A stretch of 5,517 nt of DNA from Streptococcaceae bacterium. GTDB lineage: Bacteria > Bacillota > Bacilli > Lactobacillales > Streptococcaceae. Shown here piece after piece: positions 1-5,084 of this stretch. The stretch is taken from NCBI GenBank assembly GCA_031279745.1, contig JAITHN010000051.1, positions 1 through 5,517 on the forward strand. Reading direction: 5' to 3'. The notes below the pieces were generated by a model. The model did no database searches and was not told the origin of the DNA. It worked only from the letters and a program-made list of their open reading frames with translations. Position 1 is the stretch's first letter. Each line of letters starts with the position of its first letter. The position numbers and the translations under genes were made by a program.

Positions 1-182
1 AAGTATTTATCGAAAGGAAAATCATTGATTTCCCCCGCCACATGAACATCAGATGGAGTTCCATCTACTTTTGTAAGCTTGTCGATTCCAACTTTCCCTT
101 CTTTTAAACTCGTCCAGAAATCTTCTGGAGTGTTTCCAATAGGGGAAGTCACTCCGTAACCCGTGATTACTACTCTATTCAT
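1..182 (-). CDS. fabF: Beta-ketoacyl-ACP synthase II, N-terminal 60 residues (partial)
   Basis: This is the condensing enzyme that elongates acyl-ACP with malonyl-ACP in the cytoplasm. Only the N-terminus is present: the frame stays open to the left edge, so the active-site Cys and the two His residues are outside the window. The assignment rests on the start MNRVVITGYGVTSPIG, the classic KAS II opening strand and loop, followed by a WxSLKEGKxGI stretch at about residues 23-33. The ATG at 182 is chosen because an AGGAGA ribosome site lies at 188-193, five bases upstream. An in-frame ATG two codons earlier (188) would overlap that site. The gene starts 20 nt after the fabG stop on the same strand, as in the streptococcal operon, where accB and fabZ usually follow. 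The family assignment is firm from gene order and N-terminus, although an uncut gene would be needed to confirm intactness. Confidence 0.93.
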   Translation of the reverse strand, partial: MNRVVITGYGVTSPIGNTPEDFWTSLKEGKVGIDKLTKVDGTPSDVHVAGEINDFPFDKY

Positions 183-202
183 GTCCATCTCCTTTTTTTT
201 GA

Positions 203-931
203 CTAACCGTTCATTACCATTCCACCGTCAACGTTTAAAACTTGACCTGTTACATAACTTGCATTTGCCAAGAATAATGCTGCTTGAGCGATCTCTTCCG
301 TCTCTCCAAAGCGTTTCATTGGAATGTTTGCGGTCATTGATTCTTTGATTTTATCAGATAAGACTGCAGTCATTTCAGTATTAATAAAGCCAGGGGCAAT
401 CGCGTTCACTGTAATGCCACGAGCAGCAACTTCACGTGCAACAGTCTTCGTAAATCCAACCACTCCTGCTTTACTTGCTGCATAGTTCGCTTGCCCAACA
501 TTTCCGATTAAACCAGAAACACTTGCAATATTGATGATCGCTCCACTGCGTCTCTTCATCATTAATTTTACCATTTGTTGAGTCATATTAAACGTACCAA
601 CAAGATTCACTTTTAACACTTTCTCGAAATCTGCTTCTGTCATACGAATCAAAAGATTGTCTTTCGTAATCCCGGCATTGTTTACAAGGACGTCGATAGG
701 TCCAAATTCTTCAGCAGTTTTAATGACAGCACCTGCTTCTTCAAATTTTGAAATATCTCCATGCGCGTACGTTACGTTTACGCCAAGCGCTTTGATCTCT
801 TCCATTAATTCTGTTGGCGTGTCTTCAATTCCGTTCAAGACGATATTTGCACCTTGTTTGGCAAATTGCAATGCCAAGCTCATTCCGATTCCACGTGCGC
901 TTCCTGTGATTAATACATTTTTTCCGTTCAT
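203..931 (-). CDS. fabG: 3-oxoacyl-ACP reductase FabG
   Basis: This is the NADPH-dependent reductase of the FASII cycle, converting 3-ketoacyl-ACP to 3-hydroxyacyl-ACP. It is a complete short-chain dehydrogenase of 242 residues, the usual length. Visible motifs are the cofactor-binding TGSARGIG at 9-16, the NNAG motif at 84-87, and the catalytic set Asn109, Ser137, Tyr150 and Lys154 (YAASK). The PGFINTEM segment and a C-terminal DGGMVMNG, typical of FabG, follow. I start it at MNGKNVLITG (931) rather than at the in-frame ATG 12 codons upstream (967). The longer form would lie inside fabD and add residues unlike the family, while an AGGAGA site at 937-942 serves the ATG at 931. Only one base separates the fabD stop from this ATG, and the ribosome site lies in the last fabD codons, so translation is probably coupled to fabD. 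Arg13 in the glycine-rich loop fits NADPH preference (inference). Confidence 0.97.
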   Translation of the reverse strand: MNGKNVLITGSARGIGMSLALQFAKQGANIVLNGIEDTPTELMEEIKALGVNVTYAHGDISKFEEAGAVIKTAEEFGPIDVLVNNAGITKDNLLIRMTEADFEKVLKVNLVGTFNMTQQMVKLMMKRRSGAIINIASVSGLIGNVGQANYAASKAGVVGFTKTVAREVAARGITVNAIAPGFINTEMTAVLSDKIKESMTANIPMKRFGETEEIAQAALFLANASYVTGQVLNVDGGMVMNG

Positions 932-932
932 A

Positions 933-1862
933 CTATTCTCCTTTAAACATACGAGCTGAGGCTTCAACTGTTTGAATATCTTCTGCTCTTTCCCCTAAAA
1001 TTGTTTTGTCTATTTTTTTCATGAATCCTGATAATGTTTTTCCAGGACCTATTTCGATAAAATGCGTAACCCCTAACCCTTTGAGTGCATCGATACTTTC
1101 ATAAAAACGAACAGGTTCCATCACTTGCCTTGTCAATAAAGAGGGTATTTCCCCATCTTTAAATGGTTTTGCTGTTGTATTGGAAATCACAGGAATTTTC
1201 AATTCTGAGAAGCTTGTTTTTTCAAGCTCCACAGCTAGTTTTTCGCTTGCTGGTTTTAAAATTGCCGTATGGAATGGTCCTGAAACATTGAGAGGAATCA
1301 TGCGTTTTACACCGGCTTCTGTTAATAGCTCAACCGCGTAGTCCACTGCTTCCTGAACTCCACCAATCACAATTTGTGAAGGCGTATTGTAGTTTGCAGG
1401 AGTCACAATCCCTTTAACACTCGCTTTTTTGCATGCTTCTTCGATTACTGAAACATCCGCATTCATTATTGCAACCATCTTCCCACTTCCGTGAGGTGCG
1501 GCTTCTGTCATGAATTTTCCACGTTTTTTAACCAGTTGAACCGCTTCTTTGAAATCAAGCACTCCGCTTTCAACAAGCGCAGAGTATTCTCCCAAAGAAA
1601 GCCCAATTGCAAGATCTGGCGATACACCACGAGTTTTTAATACACGCGAAATCGCAGTTGACACGGTTAAAATAGAAGGTTGAGTATACTCCGTTTTGTT
1701 CAGCTTTTCGCCATCTTGAAAGACAATCTCAGCTAAATCATAACCGAGCACCTGACTTGCTTCATCAAACGTTTCTTTTACGACTTCTTCTGTGTCATAA
1801 AGTTCCTTTGCCATCCCAACATACTGAGCCCCTTGCCCTGCAAAAAGATAAGCTAGTTTCAT
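933..1862 (-). CDS. fabD: Malonyl-CoA:ACP transacylase FabD
   Basis: FabD transfers malonyl from CoA to the phosphopantetheine arm of AcpP, supplying the extender unit for FabH and FabF. The 309-residue protein has the family signature GQGAQ at 9-13, the nucleophile elbow GLSLGEY with Ser89, the carboxylate-binding Arg114, and the catalytic His198 in GPFHT. The conserved NYNTPSQIVI segment (157-166) and a C-terminal EIGPGKTLSGF segment complete it. Two consecutive ATGs occur at 1865 and 1862. I prefer the second: it gives the usual MKLAYLFAGQGAQ start and lies six bases from the GGAGA site at 1869-1873, whereas the first is only three bases away. An unusually long 113-nt spacer separates it from fabK, but it is almost fused to fabG downstream. 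No residue or length anomaly is visible. Confidence 0.96.
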   Translation of the reverse strand: MKLAYLFAGQGAQYVGMAKELYDTEEVVKETFDEASQVLGYDLAEIVFQDGEKLNKTEYTQPSILTVSTAISRVLKTRGVSPDLAIGLSLGEYSALVESGVLDFKEAVQLVKKRGKFMTEAAPHGSGKMVAIMNADVSVIEEACKKASVKGIVTPANYNTPSQIVIGGVQEAVDYAVELLTEAGVKRMIPLNVSGPFHTAILKPASEKLAVELEKTSFSELKIPVISNTTAKPFKDGEIPSLLTRQVMEPVRFYESIDALKGLGVTHFIEIGPGKTLSGFMKKIDKTILGERAEDIQTVEASARMFKGE

Positions 1863-1975
1863 CATTTTTCTCCGTTCTTATGCTGTGTTAAGTTTCAACA
1901 TTTACGTACCGTTTATCAGCCATTCAATTGCGCTGTGTTTAGCTACAATGGCTTTCTGTTTATAAAAAATCGATA
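1863..1975 (-). other. fabK-fabD spacer with short direct and inverted repeats
   Basis: This 113-nt gap is long for adjacent genes in a FASII operon. It holds an 11-base direct repeat (GCTGTGTTAAG at 1882-1892 and GCTGTGTTTAG at 1932-1942, 10 of 11 identical, offset 50). It also holds a 7-bp inverted repeat (AGCCATT at 1918-1924 with AATGGCT at 1947-1953). The fabD ribosome-binding site lies at 1869-1874. I see no convincing sigma-A promoter, no T-tailed terminator and no FabT-type palindrome. A seven-codon ATG-to-stop frame at 1901-1878 lacks a ribosome site. The region may be only a linker or a remnant; function is unknown. Confidence 0.4.
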
Positions 1976-2935
1976 TTAACCGTTAAAACGTTTGGCTTGT
2001 TCTGCCACAACGGCTTTACTTTCTTCCATAAGAGAAGTGATGATTTCTTTCACTGTTTCTTCCTTAGAAATCATACCCGCGATTTGCCCTGCCATAACAG
2101 ATCCGTTTTTCACATCTCCGTCGACAACTGCGTTTTTCATCGCACCTTTCCCAAGCTCATCGAAAATGCTCAAATCTGGGTTTTCAGTTTGAAATGCTTC
2201 TTTTTCAGCTTTAGCAAATGAACGTGTCAAATTATTTTTTAGTACACGTACGGCATGCCCAAAATGCTCTGCTGTGACTACAGCGTCAATGTCACGAGCT
2301 TTGATGACCATGTCTTTATAGTTTTGGTGGACATTTGCTTCTTTTGCGACAACAAATCGAGTCCCGATTTGCACTCCTTCAGCACCTAGCATGAATGCAG
2401 CTGCCATCCCACGGCCGTCTCCAATTCCACCAGCAGCAATTACCGGTATTTGTACAGCATCAACAATTTGAGGAACTAGCGGCATGGTTGTGAGTTTTCC
2501 AATATGCCCTCCTGCTTCCATACCTTCTGCGATGATGGCATCCACTCCGATTTTTTCCATGCGTTTGGCTAATGCAACAGATGGAACAACTGGAATCACT
2601 TTAATTCCTGCATCGTGAAATCTTTCAATATACTTAGACGGATTACCAGCGCCTGTGGTTACGATTTTTACACCTTCTTCGATTACTGCATCCACAATAT
2701 CCTCAACAAAAGGACTGTGTAACATGATGTTTACCGCAAAAGGCTTTGATGTAATGTTTTTAATTTTTTTAATTTCTGCAACAACGACTTCTTTAGGCGC
2801 GTTCCCACCTGCAATAATTCCGAGGCCTCCTGCCTCACTCACTGCTCCTGCCAAATCTGCATCAGCAATCCAAGCCATCGCTCCTTGGAAAATTGGATAT
2901 TCAATGTCTAATAAATCTAAAATTTTCGAATTCAT
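1976..2935 (-). CDS. fabK: Enoyl-ACP reductase II, FMN-dependent FabK
   Basis: FabK catalyses the last step of each elongation round, reducing trans-2-enoyl-ACP with NAD(P)H through a bound FMN. It replaces FabI and in pneumococcus gives triclosan resistance. The 319-residue protein is a TIM-barrel flavoprotein of the nitronate monooxygenase superfamily. Visible features are IFQGAMAWI (15-23), GGLGII (36-41), VNIM (68-71), TTGAGNPS (93-100), AEGMEAGGHIGK with His144 (136-147), the FMN phosphate loop AAGGIGDG (167-174) and GTRFVVAKE (191-199). His144 aligns with the residue proposed as catalytic in pneumococcal FabK. The C-terminal HFGHAVR and GSVMAGQIAG segments are typical of true FabK rather than nitronate monooxygenase. 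The start at 2935 follows a GGAAGG ribosome site. The gene lies 114 nt after acpP, separated from it by a terminator-like hairpin. I am confident it is FabK and not a generic paralogue. Confidence 0.96.
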   Translation of the reverse strand: MNSKILDLLDIEYPIFQGAMAWIADADLAGAVSEAGGLGIIAGGNAPKEVVVAEIKKIKNITSKPFAVNIMLHSPFVEDIVDAVIEEGVKIVTTGAGNPSKYIERFHDAGIKVIPVVPSVALAKRMEKIGVDAIIAEGMEAGGHIGKLTTMPLVPQIVDAVQIPVIAAGGIGDGRGMAAAFMLGAEGVQIGTRFVVAKEANVHQNYKDMVIKARDIDAVVTAEHFGHAVRVLKNNLTRSFAKAEKEAFQTENPDLSIFDELGKGAMKNAVVDGDVKNGSVMAGQIAGMISKEETVKEIITSLMEESKAVVAEQAKRFNG

Positions 2936-2966
2936 GGGTTCCCTTCCTAATTGTTTTTTTAAGCAT

Positions 2967-3004
2967 CTCTAAAAATCATTAGATGATGCGAATCATTCTT
3001 AGAG
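2967..3004 (-). other. Imperfect hairpin in the fabK leader
   Basis: Two 14-base arms (2967-2980 and 2991-3004) enclose a 10-base loop. In the minus-strand transcript 13 of 14 positions can pair, one as a G-U wobble, with a single G-G mismatch. No U-run follows, so it is not an obvious terminator. A competing smaller hairpin (ATGAT at 2983-2987 with ATCAT at 2992-2996) would use part of one arm. It lies just upstream of fabK, where streptococci have a FabT-controlled promoter. No FabT-type palindrome is visible here. A role in RNA stability, processing or regulator binding is inference. Confidence 0.45.
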
Positions 3005-3010
3005 TTACTT

Positions 3011-3043
3011 AGAAAAGCTAGGCAAGGGAAAAACCCTTGCCTA
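3011..3043 (-). terminator. Terminator-like stem-loop after acpP
   Basis: A perfect 10-bp inverted repeat (TAGGCAAGGG at 3019-3028 and CCCTTGCCTA at 3034-3043) with a 5-base loop begins six bases after the acpP stop. In the minus-strand transcript the stem is followed by AGCTTTTCT, a short, interrupted U-tract. The stem is strong but the tail is weak, so partial termination with read-through into fabK is the likely effect. This would give more acpP than fabK-fabF message, which suits the high demand for acyl carrier protein. An RNA-stabilising 3' end for an acpP transcript is an alternative reading. Confidence 0.75.
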
Positions 3044-3049
3044 ACCGTC

Positions 3050-3274
3050 TTAAGCTTTTAATTGTGCTTCTACGTAGTCAACTAAATCTTTAACAGTTTT
3101 TAAACCATCTTCGTTTTCAACTTTTACGTCGAATTCGTCTTCGATTTCGTTAATAATTTGGAACAAGTCCAATGAATCTGCATCCAACTCTTCAAAAGTC
3201 GTTGTCAACGTTACTTCATCTTCCTCTTTCCCTAATTCTTCTACGATAATTTCTTTGATTTTGTCAAAAGTCAT
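3050..3274 (-). CDS. acpP: Acyl carrier protein AcpP
   Basis: This small acidic cytoplasmic protein of 74 residues carries the growing acyl chain on a 4'-phosphopantetheine arm. The attachment site is Ser34 in the DADSLD motif (31-36), followed by the helix II recognition sequence with repeated Glu and Asp residues. The family's four-helix pattern is visible, starting with FDKIKEIIVEEL. The ATG at 3274 has a perfect AGGAGG ribosome site at 3283-3288, eight bases upstream. It sits between fabH and fabK, the usual position in streptococcal and enterococcal FASII loci, which supports the FASII carrier protein rather than a secondary-metabolism one. Its acylated form is also the known co-repressor partner of FabT in pneumococcus. 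Confidence 0.97.
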   Translation of the reverse strand: MTFDKIKEIIVEELGKEEDEVTLTTTFEELDADSLDLFQIINEIEDEFDVKVENEDGLKTVKDLVDYVEAQLKA

Positions 3275-3282
3275 TTCAACTT

Positions 3283-3288
3283 CCTCCT
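3283..3288 (-). promoter_or_regulatory. Perfect ribosome-binding site of acpP
   Basis: The sequence AGGAGG lies eight bases before the acpP ATG. It is the only exact consensus site among the operon's fab enzyme and carrier genes; fabT shares it and the others have weaker versions. This fits high translation of the carrier protein. Confidence 0.85.
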
Positions 3289-3315
3289 ATAAATTTTTAT
3301 ATATGCAACGGTTTC

Positions 3316-4287
3316 TTAGATAGAAAGGACGAGGGTTCCCCAAGTCAATCCACCACCAAAACCAGTTAACATCAGTTTTTGGTTGCTCCCAATTTTGATT
3401 CTTCCAGCTTCAACTTCTTCTGATAGTAGAATGGGAACGGTTGCTGCTGAAGTGTTACCGTATTTTTGAAGATTCATCGGAAACTTCTCAATACTCTGTT
3501 TCATTTTACGCGCCATCACATCTATTATACGTGAATTTGCTTGATGTAAAAGATAAAAATCAATTTCATCTGCTGAAATGCCAGATTTTTCTAGAGTTGC
3601 TTTCATGTTTTTCGGCACTTCTCTAGTGGCGAAGTCGAAAATATCTCTTCCTACCATATAAAGGAAGGGATTTTCCTCCCGGTTTGCTTGAAAGTTCGCT
3701 TTGGGAAGTTTTTGATCTGCCGTTAGGCTAAGCCCACGCAATCCATCACTTTGTAAATTTGCACCGTGTAGATGTTTTTCTTCCGTAGCTTCGATAAGTA
3801 CGCCTCCCGCTCCATCACCAAATAATACAGCGGTTGCGCGGTCCGACCAATCCACTACTTTGCTTAGCACTTCCGCACCAATCACGATTCCTTTTTGACT
3901 GCCGGACTGAATGAATTTTTCAGCAGTCGTATAGGCATATACAAATCCAGAACACGCAGCTGAAAGGTCAAATGCAAGTGCATTGACTGCCCCAATCCTT
4001 CCTTGAACGAGACTCGCCGTTGAAGGAGTTGCAAAATCAGGCGTCATCGTTGCAACGAGAATAAAATCGAGTTCTGTTGCAGAAACCCCTGATTTTCTAA
4101 GCAAATCTTCTGCAACTCTTACAGATAAATCACTTGTATTCTCTTCAAAAGAAATACGTCTTTCTTTGATTCCAGTTCTTGAAGAAATCCACTCGTCGTT
4201 TGTATCCATAATTTTTGATAAATCATCGTTCGTTACGATATTGTTCGGAACATAATGAGCTACCTGTGTAATTTTACCAAAGGGCAT
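3316..4287 (-). CDS. fabH: Beta-ketoacyl-ACP synthase III FabH
   Basis: FabH initiates fatty acid synthesis by condensing acetyl-CoA (or a branched starter) with malonyl-ACP. The complete 323-residue protein has the thiolase-fold catalytic triad: Cys112 in SAACSGF, His248 in LLHQAN and Asn278 in YGNTSAA. Other signatures are DTNDEWISSRTGI (28-40), DWSDRATAVLFGDGAGG (146-162) and the C-terminal GFGGGLTWG (309-317). The N-terminus MPFGKITQVAHYVP resembles streptococcal FabH. The start at 4287 lies one base after the fabT stop (TAA, T, ATG), with GAAAGG at 4298-4303 as ribosome site inside the end of fabT, so translation is probably coupled to fabT. Starter preference (straight or branched chain) cannot be read from sequence alone; Lactobacillales relatives mostly use acetyl-CoA. 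Confidence 0.97.
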   Translation of the reverse strand: MPFGKITQVAHYVPNNIVTNDDLSKIMDTNDEWISSRTGIKERRISFEENTSDLSVRVAEDLLRKSGVSATELDFILVATMTPDFATPSTASLVQGRIGAVNALAFDLSAACSGFVYAYTTAEKFIQSGSQKGIVIGAEVLSKVVDWSDRATAVLFGDGAGGVLIEATEEKHLHGANLQSDGLRGLSLTADQKLPKANFQANREENPFLYMVGRDIFDFATREVPKNMKATLEKSGISADEIDFYLLHQANSRIIDVMARKMKQSIEKFPMNLQKYGNTSAATVPILLSEEVEAGRIKIGSNQKLMLTGFGGGLTWGTLVLSI

Positions 4288-4288
4288 A

Positions 4289-4729
4289 TTATTTTAACCT
4301 TTCAAGATAGTTTTCAAGATTGCAAAGTGCTTTGATTAACGTTTCACCCTCTACATCCTCCATATCCTTTAGGATATTTCGAACCATTTTTTTGTGAAAC
4401 GTCTGATGAATGCGATAGACAATCTTTCCTTTGTGCGTCAACCCGAGATTTACCACTCTTCGATCAAAATTCGAACGGATGCGTTCAACATATCCCTTCT
4501 TCACAAGGTTATTGATTGCAACCGTCATCGTTCCAACAGTGACCATCACCACCTTGGCAACTTCTGTGGTCGTTTTGTTTTGATGCAATCCAATTGCATC
4601 AATGATGTGCATTTCTTTGATTGAAATATCTGAATAATTTGATTTTTGTAATTCTGACTCTTCAATCGTCAAAACATCGTTAAAAATCTTTACGAGTAGC
4701 GCATTAACTTCTAATACGTCGATTGTCAA
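4289..4729 (-). CDS. fabT: MarR-family fatty acid synthesis repressor FabT
   Basis: FabT is the transcriptional repressor of FASII genes in Lactobacillales; in pneumococcus its DNA binding is strengthened by long-chain acyl-ACP. The 146-residue protein has the MarR layout: N-terminal dimerisation helix, the ISIKEMHIIDAIG segment (35-47), a winged helix-turn-helix at about 52-82 (TTTEVAK to INNLVKKGYVER), the wing DRR motif (89-91), and a C-terminal dimerisation helix ending ENYLERLK. I place the start at TTG (4729), seven bases after a perfect AGGAGG site (4737-4742), giving MTIDVLEVN and a length close to the 144 residues of pneumococcal FabT. A longer in-frame version from the TTG at 4762 would begin inside an operator and add 11 atypical residues. 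It is the first gene of the operon, next to its own operators, so autoregulation is expected. Confidence 0.95.
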   Translation of the reverse strand: MTIDVLEVNALLVKIFNDVLTIEESELQKSNYSDISIKEMHIIDAIGLHQNKTTTEVAKVVMVTVGTMTVAINNLVKKGYVERIRSNFDRRVVNLGLTHKGKIVYRIHQTFHKKMVRNILKDMEDVEGETLIKALCNLENYLERLK

Positions 4730-4736
4730 AACACCA

Positions 4737-4742
4737 CCTCCT
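4737..4742 (-). promoter_or_regulatory. Ribosome-binding site that sets the fabT TTG start
   Basis: AGGAGG (within AGGAGGTGG) lies seven bases before TTG at 4729. It is the best ribosome site near the gene and decides the start in favour of this non-ATG codon, because the upstream TTG at 4762 has no such site and sits in an operator. Confidence 0.85.
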
Positions 4743-4750
4743 AGATTTCC

Positions 4751-4763
4751 TTTGATTATCAAA
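4751..4763. promoter_or_regulatory. FabT operator 1 (fabT-proximal)
   Basis: TTTGATTATCAAA is a perfect 13-bp palindrome around a central T and matches the known FabT binding sequence of streptococci. It lies just upstream of the fabT ribosome site. Relative to the predicted start of transcription it covers about +10 to +22, a position suited to blocking RNA polymerase. Confidence 0.88.
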
Positions 4764-4766
4764 TGA

Positions 4767-4779
4767 TTTGACTATCAAA
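4767..4779. promoter_or_regulatory. FabT operator 2 (overlaps the fabT promoter)
   Basis: TTTGACTATCAAA differs from the perfect palindrome by one base (C instead of T). Its centre is 16 bp from that of operator 1. It touches the predicted -10 box and covers the expected transcription start, so binding here should directly occlude the promoter. Confidence 0.85.
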
Positions 4780-4806
4780 GTATATCATTGAATAAAAAGA
4801 TTGCAA
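4779..4806 (-). promoter_or_regulatory. Predicted sigma-A promoter of the fabT operon
   Basis: On the minus strand, a -35 element TTGCAA (4801-4806) is followed after 16 bases by TATACT (4779-4784). The -10 matches consensus at five of six positions and the -35 at four of six. An AT-rich segment lies upstream. Transcription would start near 4772, giving a leader of about 42 bases. Assigned by eye; the overlap with the FabT operators supports it. Confidence 0.65.
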
Positions 4807-4934
4807 CACCTTTTGTAAACTTCATATTATTTTCATAAATTGTTTTCATTGTTTTGTACGACGACCATTCTGCGTCATGAACTACTGCTTTACGTTTCAC
4901 TCCTACACGATTTTTAAGTTTCATCAAAATTTCA

Positions 4935-4962
4935 TTTCAATTCTTGAGAAAGATGATATAAT
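4935..4962 (+). promoter_or_regulatory. Predicted promoter of the divergent flavoprotein gene
   Basis: A perfect TATAAT at 4957-4962 forms the -10. The -35 is poor: TTTCAA at 4935-4940, 16 bases upstream, matches only three of six consensus positions, so the promoter may be weak or need an activator. A start near 4969 places the FabT-type operator at about +6 to +20. Confidence 0.6.
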
Positions 4963-4973
4963 GAGCAAGAATA

Positions 4974-4988
4974 GTTTGATAATCAAAC
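4974..4988. promoter_or_regulatory. FabT operator 3 (flavoprotein gene side)
   Basis: GTTTGATAATCAAAC is a perfect 15-bp palindrome; its 13-bp core has the same form as the two operators before fabT. It lies 11 bases after the -10 box of the rightward gene, where a bound FabT dimer would block transcription. Its presence argues that the divergent gene belongs to the FabT regulon. Confidence 0.85.
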
Positions 4989-5045
4989 AATATCTGCTGT
5001 AAGCCCCGATTTGACGGAAGTTTTTCCTTACATTATGATATTGTT
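4986..5045 (+). other. Foldable leader of the flavoprotein gene
   Basis: In the plus-strand transcript, AACAATATC (4986-4994) can pair with GATATTGTT (5037-5045), a perfect 9-bp stem. Nested inside, TGTAAG (4998-5003) can pair with CTTACA (5027-5032). Alternatively, GGAA (5016-5019) can pair with TTCC (5024-5027) over a GTTT loop. The outer left arm overlaps the end of operator 3. The fold does not include the ribosome site at 5073-5078. I do not recognise a known riboswitch family; it may be a stability element or chance. Confidence 0.35.
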
Positions 5046-5072
5046 GTCTATCTATTTACGAAACAAACATTT

Positions 5073-5078
5073 AAGGAG
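5073..5078 (+). promoter_or_regulatory. Ribosome-binding site that sets the TTG start of the flavoprotein gene
   Basis: AAGGAG lies six bases before TTG at 5085. There is no in-frame ATG nearby upstream, and the first downstream in-frame ATG would delete the flavin-binding N-terminus, so this site fixes the start. Confidence 0.8.
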
Positions 5079-5084
5079 AATATT

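Larger units (their letters stand above)
4730..5084. other. Divergent regulatory region between fabT and the flavoprotein gene
   Basis: These 355 bases contain no credible gene. From left to right they hold the fabT ribosome site and short leader, two adjacent FabT-type operators overlapping the predicted fabT promoter, and an AT-rich stretch (about 4785-4956) in which I see no further feature. Then come a -10 box for the rightward gene, a third FabT-type operator, and an approximately 115-nt leader that can fold, ending in a ribosome site. The two promoters are separated by roughly 130 bp between their -35 regions, so they do not overlap each other. Confidence 0.8.

Noticed and set aside
657..959. 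A 100-codon plus-strand open frame opposite fabG and the fabD end
   Set aside because: It is a shadow of the well-supported fabG frame, with no ribosome site or recognisable domain. The same holds for the plus-strand frames at 1992-2221, 2655-2972, 3441-3626 and 4394-4624.
1878..1901. A seven-codon minus-strand frame just before fabD, considered as a leader peptide
   Set aside because: No ribosome site precedes it and no regulatory codon run or attenuator follows; most likely chance or a duplicated scrap of the fabD start.
2983..2996. ATGAT-N4-ATCAT palindrome before fabK as a possible FabT operator
   Set aside because: The half-sites and the 4-base gap do not fit the TTTGA-N3-TCAAA form of the three clear operators; it is better viewed as part of the hairpin region.
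4769..4843. A 24-codon minus-strand frame upstream of fabT
   Set aside because: It lacks a ribosome site and spans the predicted -35 and -10 elements of the fabT promoter, so it would not be transcribed from there.
4877..5002. A 41-codon plus-strand ATG frame in the intergenic region
   Set aside because: It has no ribosome site, its sequence is low in complexity, and it runs through the -10 box and FabT operator of the divergent gene; the predicted transcript would start inside it.
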